From Deltaproteobacteria bacterium (GTDB lineage: Bacteria; Bdellovibrionota; O2-12-FULL-43-9; JACQJE01), in contig JACQJE010000133.1 in the NCBI GenBank assembly GCA_016205125.1, positions 1 to 5,130 of the forward strand: DNA of 5,130 bases, read 5' to 3'. The notes below the pieces were generated by a model. It worked only from the letters and a program-made list of their open reading frames with translations. It was not told the DNA's origin and made no database searches. This document shows positions 1 to 5,130 of this stretch, piece after piece (the first letter of the stretch is position 1; each line of letters starts with the position of its first letter). The position numbers and the translations under genes were made by a program.

Positions 1-37
1 GATCCAGCGCTCTTTTTTTCTCACCGCCGCGACCGCG

Positions 38-67
38 GGGTGACAGGGCGCCACTGGTCTGTCATCC
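38..67. repeat. Inverted repeat upstream of the acyl-CoA dehydrogenase promoter
   Basis: The half-sites TGACAG (41-46) and CTGTCA (59-64) are perfect inverted copies separated by 12 bases. The pairing extends outward through one G-T pair and two G-C pairs, giving a 9-bp imperfect stem (38-46 with 59-67). It ends 10 bases before the -35 box. This could be an operator for a dimeric regulator of the downstream gene or the hairpin of an upstream gene's terminator. There is no clean T-run directly after it, which argues against a strong intrinsic terminator. Its function is inference only. Confidence 0.4.
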
Positions 68-77
68 AAGTCATTTC

Positions 78-106
78 TTGACACTTCTCCATCCCCAATA
101 TAGCGT
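78..106 (+). promoter_or_regulatory. Probable sigma-70 promoter for the acyl-CoA dehydrogenase gene
   Basis: A perfect consensus -35 hexamer TTGACA lies at 78-83. At 17-bp spacing the hexamer at 101-106 is TAGCGT, which keeps the first, second and last consensus bases. TATAGC at 99-104 is an alternative with 15-bp spacing. Transcription would begin near 112-114, leaving a leader of about 20 bases before the ATG at 135. The -35 is strong and the -10 weak, as in promoters that need an activator. The TTG of this box also opens the reading frame that continues into the gene, so a longer start there would be an artefact. Confidence 0.45.
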
Positions 107-123
107 AAGCCGAATCCTAAAAA

Positions 124-128
124 AGGGG
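124..128 (+). promoter_or_regulatory. Ribosome binding site deciding the acyl-CoA dehydrogenase start
   Basis: AGGGG sits 6 bases before the ATG at 135, on the end of an A-rich stretch. The same 6-base spacing is seen for the GGAGG site of the GHMP kinase (3264-3268) and for GGGGA before the BrkB-family gene (3198-3194, minus strand). This supports 135 over the upstream in-frame TTG at 78, which has no such site. Confidence 0.5.
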
Positions 129-134
129 TCTGCC

Positions 135-1865
135 ATGGTCAACATCAAGGGTGAAACGAGCTTTGCCAAATCTCTCTTTCACGGCTTCATTCCAGAAGAG
201 ATGGTCTTTCCTTATCCTCAATTGAGCGGTGAGGAGGATGAAGTGGTCCGGACAGTCATCGAATCGTTTCGGAAATTTGCTGCAAAAGAGATCGATTCGC
301 GAAAGATTGATCACGAAAAAAAGATTCCCCAACAGGTCCTGAAAGGGATGGCAGAACTTGGATTAACAGGTCTCACCATACCTGAAAAATACGGAGGATT
401 TGGTTTCTCCCAAACCGCCTATTGCCGGATTTTCGAAGCGCTGGGGTCGGTCGATGGTTCTTGCGCAGTGACCCTGGGGGCTCATATGTCGATCGGCTTA
501 AAGGGGATTCTCCTCTTTGGAACCGAAGCGCAGAAAAAGAAATATCTCCCCCCTTTGGCAAGGGATGGAAAGTGGGCTGCGTTTGCTCTTACAGAACCGA
601 CAGCGGGCTCCGATGCCAGAAGCATCAAGACAAAAGCGGTTGAAAGTAAGGATGGCTCCCACTTTATTCTCAACGGAAGCAAGATCTGGATCACTAATGG
701 CGGCTTTGCCGATGTTTTCACGGTCTTTGCGATGACGGACGAACCGGATGGAAAAGGGGGGATCAAGGAGCGGATGACTGCCTTTATTGTCACGCGGGAT
801 ATGGAAGGTTTTTCGAGCGGCCCCAACGAAGAGAAGCTTGGAATTAACGGCTCATCTACTGCCGCTCTCTATTTCAATAACATCAAAGTTCCCAAAGAGA
901 ATCTCCTCGGTGAGCGCGGGAAAGGGTTCAAAGTGGCGGTGGAGGTCTTGAACTCCGGCCGTCTCGGATTGGGGGCGGGGTGTCTGGGAGCTTCCAAGAA
1001 GATGATTGAAGAAGCGGTCAGACATGCCACTGAGCGAAAGCAGTTCAACCGGCCGATCTGCGAATTTGGGATCATCCAGGAAAAGATTGGGCGGATGACC
1101 GTCCTGACCTACGCTCTCGAATCGATGGTTTACCTCACCACCGGACTCGTTGACGCGGGGGTGCCTGATTTTTCCATTGAGTCTGCCATCTGCAAGGTCT
1201 ATGGTTCGGAGATCTGCTGGGAGGTGGTGAACGAAGCGCTTCAGATCAGCGGTGGGAGCGGCTACATGAAAGATTATCCTTATGAGCGCTATCTGCGCGA
1301 TTCCCGAATCAACCTTGTTTTTGAAGGGACAAACGAGATTCTTCGCATCTTTATTGCATTGGCCGGAATGCAGGAGCCGGGAGATTATCTGGCTAAGATT
1401 GGGAAAGCGATGAAAGATCCGATCAAATCGATCGGTCTCCTCTCTGACTTTGCCGTGAAAAAGATCAAAAAGTCTTTCGGGACTGCGCGGATCACCCTCG
1501 CGCACTCCGCGTTGAAGCGGGAGGCGGTGTTGGTTGAGGATTTTGTTTCTGAACTCGCCTTCAACGTTGAAAAGGTCCTTCGCCGGCATGGCGCAAAAAT
1601 CGTCGAGAAGGAGCTGGCTCAAGAGCGGATTGCGGATATGGCGATTCTCATTTACGCCATGATCAGCGTGATTTCACGCACGAGCGCCTTGATCGAAAAA
1701 GATGGGGAGGCGAAAAGAGAATGGGAGATTACGGCCGCAAAAACCTTCTGCCAGATGGCGAAAGAGAAGATCGAAGATATTGTCCGCGCTTTTGACAACA
1801 ACGTCGATGAGCCGCTCAAAGAGTTGGCGAAGATGAGCTGTGGCGAAGGAAAATATCTCTTTTAA
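135..1865 (+). CDS. Acyl-CoA dehydrogenase, VLCAD/FadE-like (long form)
   Basis: FAD-dependent enzyme expected to catalyse the first step of fatty-acid beta-oxidation, forming the 2,3-enoyl-CoA and passing electrons to electron-transfer flavoprotein. In the 576-residue product the N-terminal helical domain spans about 30-145, the beta domain about 148-255, and the C-terminal helical domain about 265-415. Family signature 1 (ALTEPTAGSD) is at 151-160, the flavin-contacting WITN at 185-188, the RKQF element at 301-304, and signature 2 starting QISGGSGY at 370. The catalytic glutamate is E397 in FEGTNEILR, placed as in human VLCAD. A further 150 or so residues form an extra helical region, typical of VLCAD/ACAD9-type and long bacterial enzymes and absent from the 380-residue short-chain class. 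No signal peptide is seen. I chose ATG 135 because it has a ribosome site and the 19 residues encoded upstream are not family-like and overlap the promoter. Chain-length preference is inferred. No ETF or thiolase gene is adjacent. Confidence 0.95.
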   Translation: MVNIKGETSFAKSLFHGFIPEEMVFPYPQLSGEEDEVVRTVIESFRKFAAKEIDSRKIDHEKKIPQQVLKGMAELGLTGLTIPEKYGGFGFSQTAYCRIFEALGSVDGSCAVTLGAHMSIGLKGILLFGTEAQKKKYLPPLARDGKWAAFALTEPTAGSDARSIKTKAVESKDGSHFILNGSKIWITNGGFADVFTVFAMTDEPDGKGGIKERMTAFIVTRDMEGFSSGPNEEKLGINGSSTAALYFNNIKVPKENLLGERGKGFKVAVEVLNSGRLGLGAGCLGASKKMIEEAVRHATERKQFNRPICEFGIIQEKIGRMTVLTYALESMVYLTTGLVDAGVPDFSIESAICKVYGSEICWEVVNEALQISGGSGYMKDYPYERYLRDSRINLVFEGTNEILRIFIALAGMQEPGDYLAKIGKAMKDPIKSIGLLSDFAVKKIKKSFGTARITLAHSALKREAVLVEDFVSELAFNVEKVLRRHGAKIVEKELAQERIADMAILIYAMISVISRTSALIEKDGEAKREWEITAAKTFCQMAKEKIEDIVRAFDNNVDEPLKELAKMSCGEGKYLF

Positions 1866-3187
1866 TAGAGATCGCAAATCGTCATCGATTGAGCGGTGTT
1901 CTCGCTGCTTTTCTCTAATTTTTCATAGAATGTCGAGAGCGCTGAATCTCTCTTTTTCCTGGAAGGAGAGACCCTTCCGCGCAGTGTTTTAATGATATCA
2001 GAGAGGCGCATCTGTTCTGGACTTGCGGCAGGGATATAGCCTGTTCCTTCTTTTCTGCTTACCTCGTGAATCAGTTGTAATTGGGAGAGGAAAAAGATCA
2101 TTTCGTGAGTCAGTTTAATGGGGATGCCGAGTTCGGACTGGATCTTCCTGATCGTGGGAGCGGATTCATTTTTTGAGAAGGCTTCGCAGATAACCGCGAG
2201 GATACGCAATGCGTGCCACTCTCTCTCTGCCTGATTCATTTCTGCGGATTCTTCCTCAACGAGATAAGTTTTGACATTCTGGTCCGCAAAGGCGACCTCT
2301 GCTCCAATGAGGACGATGACCCACGCGACATAGAGCCAGATCAGGAAAATGGGGATCGCCCCGAGCGACCCGTAGATCGTATGATAAGTCACGACTTTTG
2401 CGGCGTAGAGAGCATATCCCCATTTGGCAAGTTCCCAGAGAGAGCCTCCGACAAGTGCACTTATGCCTGCCGAGCGAATTTTCACTGGTGTGTTTGGTAT
2501 CGCGTAATAGAGGATGAAAAAGGCGAGCCACGAAGTCAGGATGGGCATCGCGCTGATCACAATTTTGGCGACATAGGGGAGAGAGAGAATCTTCTGGACG
2601 AATTGGGTACTCTGGAAAGCCGTTGTGAGGGAGATGGAAACGGCGAGAAGGAGAGGGCCCAACGTGAGCATGCTCCAGTAAAGGGTGTATCTCTGGCCCA
2701 GTGAGCGCTGTTTTTTGACCCCCCAAATTTCATTGAACGCCGCCTCAATAGCGGTCATCAGTCCAATAGCAGTAATGATCAGAACGAGGATACCAATCGC
2801 GCCGATGGTATTCGCATGGACATTTTCGATGAATTGAGTGATTTGCTCATAGACGATCTGTCCAGAGCCTGCCGCAAGATTTTCAAATATGAAGGGTTTA
2901 ATTTTTTCTGCCACTTTTGAAAGCCCGCCAAAGGCGTGAAAGAGGAAGAAGACAACCGCCAGGAGCGGGACGATAGAGAGGAGAGAGGCATACGCAAGAG
3001 CAGTCGCCCGGATAATACAGCGATTCTTAAAAAAGCCGCTGATGACGAGATAGAAGACACGCGCGATATGAAAAGCGAGGTCTACCCACCAGGCATGAGC
3101 CTCTTCGCGCACCACCCAGAGATGAGATTCGATTTTCTCCGGGAGGTTTGCAAATAACTTTTTCCAGCTTCGGATTTTACTCAGCAT
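1862..3187 (-). CDS. YihY/virulence factor BrkB family membrane protein with C-terminal winged-helix-like domain
   Basis: A 441-residue inner-membrane protein. Six likely membrane segments lie at about 61-86, 127-149, 169-190, 208-230, 241-262 and 275-300. Family hallmarks are ALAYASLLSIVPLLAV (63-78), FNEIWGV (151-157) and YGSLGAIPIFLIWLYVAW (272-289), followed by GAEVAF (295-300). Residues 1-55 form a charged or aromatic cytosolic N-terminus. The roughly 140 residues after the last membrane segment form a soluble tail; about 326-404 reads like an Rrf2-type winged helix (helices, a GTGY turn at 381-384, then RLSDIIKTLRG). The final 35 residues are polar and lysine-rich. E. coli YihY was once mislabelled RNase BN, and no nuclease activity should be assumed; the molecular function of the family is not settled. 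ATG 3187 is preferred over an in-frame TTG at 3247 because GGGGA lies 6 bases upstream and the extra 20 residues are not family-like. The gene is convergent with the dehydrogenase and divergent from the GHMP kinase. I see no convincing promoter for it. Confidence 0.9.
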   Translation of the reverse strand: MLSKIRSWKKLFANLPEKIESHLWVVREEAHAWWVDLAFHIARVFYLVISGFFKNRCIIRATALAYASLLSIVPLLAVVFFLFHAFGGLSKVAEKIKPFIFENLAAGSGQIVYEQITQFIENVHANTIGAIGILVLIITAIGLMTAIEAAFNEIWGVKKQRSLGQRYTLYWSMLTLGPLLLAVSISLTTAFQSTQFVQKILSLPYVAKIVISAMPILTSWLAFFILYYAIPNTPVKIRSAGISALVGGSLWELAKWGYALYAAKVVTYHTIYGSLGAIPIFLIWLYVAWVIVLIGAEVAFADQNVKTYLVEEESAEMNQAEREWHALRILAVICEAFSKNESAPTIRKIQSELGIPIKLTHEMIFFLSQLQLIHEVSRKEGTGYIPAASPEQMRLSDIIKTLRGRVSPSRKKRDSALSTFYEKLEKSSENTAQSMTICDLY

Positions 3188-3200
3188 TGCTTTTCCCCGC

Positions 3201-3229
3201 TTATCCTTATCGGAAAAATGCGCTACAAT
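3201..3229 (+). promoter_or_regulatory. Candidate promoter of the GHMP kinase gene
   Basis: TACAAT (3224-3229) matches the -10 consensus at five of six positions. At 17-bp spacing the -35 position holds TTATCC (3201-3206), which matches at only three. Transcription would start near 3236 and give a leader of about 40 bases containing the GGAGG ribosome site. The element lies in the 87-bp gap shared with the divergent BrkB-family gene. ACAATG occurs twice, at 3225 and 3244, 19 bp apart, and may be coincidental. Confidence 0.4.
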
Positions 3230-3274
3230 GATGAGGATATGTAACAATGTATCGAAGATGCGTGGAGGTCTTTC

Positions 3275-4321
3275 ATGAAAATTCGAATCGATAATGAAAA
3301 GGTTTCTGTGGAAGTCCCTACCCGCATCGATCTCGCGGGTGGCACTCTCGACATTTGGCCCCTCTGCTCCATCCTCTCCCCAGTGGTGACTGTCAATCTC
3401 GCGATCAATCTGATGGTTGAAGCGGAAGCCTCATGGCGAAGCGATGGGAAATTCAGAATTGAAGCCGTCGATCTGAAGAAGAGCCGCGAAGCCTCTACTC
3501 TCCAGGAATTCTCCAACGGAACTGGCCTCCCGCTCCTCTCCACTCTGACGGCAGAGCTATTGTCTCTGGCAGAAGGGGAAACCGGCGTTGACATTGAGAG
3601 GGGACTCACCTTAAGAACGCATTCGCACGTTCCGGAAGGTTCTGGACTAGGGGGTTCATCCGCCCTCTCGATTGCAGTCGCCGTGGCATTGCGGCAACTT
3701 ACCCACCTCAATCTCACAGATGAAGCCCTCATCCGGATCGTTCAGGATGTGGAGACGAGATTGCTCGGAGCCCCAACAGGCTATCAGGACTACTATCCTC
3801 CCCTCTATGGAGGCCTTTCCGCGCTTCGTTACCAATGGGGGCGGGTCCTTCGTCATGAGATTCCACTCAAAGACAAAATAGAAGATCGCCTTCTCCTCTT
3901 TTATTCCGGTCAATCTCACCACTCTGCATGGCCTAACTGGAAGATGCTTCGTTCAACGATCGACGAATCATTTTCACAAGAAAGACTCGTTGAAAAATTG
4001 GGCCTTCTTGCCTCTTTTAAGAAGATCAACTCTGCCGCAGATGTCTGCTGGAGAGCTCTGAAAATGGGTGACTGGGACCTTCTGGCAGAAGCGGTTGCAG
4101 TGGAGTGGGAAATCCGGAGCAGGCTCTGTGAAGGGATGGTACCCCCGCCCTTATCAAAGAGCATGGATGCAGCTATGGAAGCCGGAGCCAAGGCTCTTAA
4201 GATCTGCGGAGCTGGGGGGGGCGGCTCTTTCTTTGCCCTCGTAGATCCGGGAAAAAAAGAAGAGGTTGCCTCTGCTGTTAAAAAAACAGGCGCGACACCG
4301 CTCCATTTTTCTGTCTACTGA
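3275..4321 (+). CDS. GHMP-family sugar kinase (heptose-7-phosphate-kinase-like), substrate unknown
   Basis: Cytosolic ATP-dependent small-molecule kinase of 348 residues, the usual length for this branch. The N-terminal PTRIDLAGGTLD (16-27) resembles the substrate-side motif of D-glycero-D-manno-heptose 7-phosphate kinase and related sugar kinases. The ATP-phosphate-binding loop is PEGSGLGGSSA (120-130). GYQDYYPPLYGG (169-180) corresponds to the G-x-QD-x(5)-GG element, with D172 the probable catalytic base. The C-terminal glycine motif CGAGGGGS is at 311-318. GGAGG lies 6 bases before the ATG, a strong ribosome site that fixes the start. The gene is alone: no heptose isomerase, phosphatase or nucleotidyltransferase flanks it, so a role in lipopolysaccharide heptose, GDP-sugar or another sugar salvage route cannot be chosen. 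Other GHMP members such as galactokinase- or mevalonate-kinase-like enzymes are less likely given the QD-x-Y motif. The stop is 8 bases from the opposing gene's stop. Confidence 0.88.
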   Translation: MKIRIDNEKVSVEVPTRIDLAGGTLDIWPLCSILSPVVTVNLAINLMVEAEASWRSDGKFRIEAVDLKKSREASTLQEFSNGTGLPLLSTLTAELLSLAEGETGVDIERGLTLRTHSHVPEGSGLGGSSALSIAVAVALRQLTHLNLTDEALIRIVQDVETRLLGAPTGYQDYYPPLYGGLSALRYQWGRVLRHEIPLKDKIEDRLLLFYSGQSHHSAWPNWKMLRSTIDESFSQERLVEKLGLLASFKKINSAADVCWRALKMGDWDLLAEAVAVEWEIRSRLCEGMVPPPLSKSMDAAMEAGAKALKICGAGGGGSFFALVDPGKKEEVASAVKKTGATPLHFSVY

Positions 4322-4329
4322 TCTATTTA

Positions 4330-5130
4330 TTATTGCGCAGATTGCAAGACGAGATTCCTCACCTCTTTTTCATCGAGGTGGGGGTTTTCATAACCCCATC
4401 CTTCTCGGCTGTTGGCCAGCGGAATCCAGATAAAGTCGGGATGGTTTCTCCGGCTCGATCCAAACCAGATTCCATCGACAACATCTCCATGCGTTTCTTT
4501 ATCCGCAGAGACGTAAAGGATATACTCATAGGTTGTTCCCGCTCCCCCCGCATTTGGATCAGAGCGCCGGGGGAGATAAACCCGTTCTCCGTTTTTCGTG
4601 AAGACCTTTTCATCAGGCGTTGTCTCATAAGGGGGGGTGATGGCGTCGCTGATGATCCATACGGTCGTTTTCACATAAACAGGAATCAACGGGGTCTCTG
4701 CGTATTTCTTGAGAATCGCCCGATGATCGGAGAGGGTTTCCCGATCTCTTGTTTTCTTTTCTATCGGAAAGTTTCCAAAGACCTTTTCCACTTTATATTG
4801 GTGAACAGGGTGATTCCAAACCTCCGGTCCAAAATCTTTGTCCACGACAAAGGATCGCTTCAAAACGCCAATCAGATTGGCCAGGATGAGATGAAATGCC
4901 GAAGGATTGATATCGTCACGCGCTGTTTTGTAATCGAGACCTTCCTGCTCATAAGGATGATTTCTTCCATAGTTCCGGATTCCTGCCGAGGATGAGAGGA
5001 GTTCCATATGACTCTCGGTGCTGAGCGCCATCAGGTCTCCAATTTCGAAGCGGACCTCTTCGCCATTTTTTCCCGTGACAGTGACCGGCTTCAGTGGCTG
5101 GGGATCGAGAATAGAAGCCCCAGCCCATCC
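4330..5130 (-). CDS. Transglutaminase-elicitor-like protein, C-terminal part (5' end beyond the window)
   Basis: The frame is open from the right edge to a TAA at 4332-4330, giving 266 visible residues with no start in view. The internal ATG at 5031 is not the start, because 33 upstream codons are in frame and look family-like: the fragment begins GWAGASILDPQPLKPV. From memory this matches the segment right after the active-site cysteine in the transglutaminase-elicitor family (Phytophthora GP42 and bacterial relatives), where a Cys precedes a GWA-like motif. Other family-like segments are INPSAFH (74-80), SFVVDKD (93-99), EVWNHPVHQY (103-112), TYEYILYV, and GIWFGSSRRNHPDFIWIP (220-237). H80 and D97 are proposed partners in a papain-like Cys-His-Asp triad. 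The visible part contains no cysteine. Members are usually secreted; a signal peptide, if present, is outside the window. Activity may be protein cross-linking or a related amidohydrolysis. Family assignment is by recalled motifs, not a search; an unrelated papain-fold family remains possible. Confidence 0.6.
   Translation of the reverse strand, partial: GWAGASILDPQPLKPVTVTGKNGEEVRFEIGDLMALSTESHMELLSSSAGIRNYGRNHPYEQEGLDYKTARDDINPSAFHLILANLIGVLKRSFVVDKDFGPEVWNHPVHQYKVEKVFGNFPIEKKTRDRETLSDHRAILKKYAETPLIPVYVKTTVWIISDAITPPYETTPDEKVFTKNGERVYLPRRSDPNAGGAGTTYEYILYVSADKETHGDVVDGIWFGSSRRNHPDFIWIPLANSREGWGYENPHLDEKEVRNLVLQSAQ
4357..4388 (+). terminator. Possible intrinsic terminator of the GHMP kinase transcript
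   Basis: CCTCACCTC (4357-4365) pairs with GAGGTGGGG (4375-4383) as a 9-bp stem with one G-T pair and a 9-base loop; after one more G comes TTTT (4385-4388). It begins 36 bases after the kinase stop codon and lies inside the 3' end of the opposing gene, as expected when two convergent genes leave almost no intergenic space. The T-tail is short. An overlapping hairpin, GGGGTT (4381-4386) with AACCCC (4392-4397), would compete with the base of this stem. Confidence 0.35.

Noticed and set aside
1..43. Tail of an upstream gene (frame 2 ends at TGA 41-43) or a terminator (T7 at 13-19)
   Set aside because: Only 13 codons are visible, with no recognisable sequence. Any terminator stem before the T-run would lie mostly outside the window.
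852..1622. Long minus-strand open frame (256 codons) antisense to the dehydrogenase
   Set aside because: The plus strand encodes a full, motif-complete acyl-CoA dehydrogenase here. The antisense product shows no recognisable domain and is a codon-usage shadow.
2213..2704. Plus-strand open frame of 163 codons inside the BrkB-family gene
   Set aside because: Its product is highly charged and low in complexity, with no family likeness, and it lies opposite well-conserved membrane segments.
1862..3187. Annotation as ribonuclease BN
   Set aside because: This is the historical mislabel for YihY. The sequence is a multi-pass membrane protein with no metallo-beta-lactamase motif.
3188..3274. Promoter for the BrkB-family gene on the minus strand
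   Set aside because: No pair of hexamers at 16-18 bp spacing matches well. The best pairing, TTGTAG with GATAAG, would place the transcription start within or after the ribosome site.
4275..4304. Minus-strand terminator for the transglutaminase-like gene (T7 preceded by GGTG/CGCC)
   Set aside because: The stem is only 4 bp, including a G-T pair, with a 3-base loop, and the T-run is explained by lysine codons in the kinase gene.
4333..4995. Plus-strand open frame of 220 codons after the kinase
   Set aside because: It is antisense to the transglutaminase-like gene, whose product has recognisable motifs and stays open to the edge. I recognise no family in the plus-strand product.

Overview
The window holds four protein-coding genes in strictly alternating orientation (+, -, +, -), so each is probably its own transcription unit and nothing reads as an operon. 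GC content looks moderate, slightly above 50%. Gene content (long-chain acyl-CoA dehydrogenase, long YihY/BrkB membrane protein, GHMP sugar kinase, transglutaminase-elicitor-like protein) fits a Gram-negative environmental bacterium, perhaps Nitrospirota or a former deltaproteobacterial lineage. That placement is an impression from protein style, not a demonstrated assignment.

Layout. Positions 1-134 are non-coding as far as can be seen. They hold a 9-bp inverted repeat (38-67), a perfect TTGACA -35 box (78-83) with a weak -10, and a Shine-Dalgarno-like AGGGG. Positions 135-1865 (+) encode a 576-residue VLCAD/FadE-type acyl-CoA dehydrogenase with both family signatures and the catalytic glutamate. 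Positions 3187-1862 (-) encode a YihY/BrkB-family inner-membrane protein with a cytosolic winged-helix-like tail. Its stop codon shares the 4-bp palindrome TTAA with the dehydrogenase stop. An 87-bp divergent gap (3188-3274) carries a TACAAT -10 box and a strong GGAGG ribosome site for the next gene. Positions 3275-4321 (+) encode a 348-residue GHMP-family sugar kinase of the heptose-7-phosphate-kinase-like type, with unknown substrate. Eight bases later, converging on it, is the 3' end of a gene that runs off the right edge (5130-4330, -). Its visible 266 residues resemble the C-terminal part of the transglutaminase-elicitor family; the expected catalytic cysteine would lie just beyond the edge.

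How the genes work together: I see no shared pathway. Fatty-acid beta-oxidation, an envelope membrane protein, sugar phosphorylation and a probable papain-like transglutaminase or protease are only loosely linked by envelope and lipid metabolism. I found no mobile element, RNA gene, CRISPR array or clearly new multi-gene system. The most interesting points are the edge-truncated transglutaminase-like gene, the regulator-like domain fused to BrkB, and the very tight convergent gene ends.
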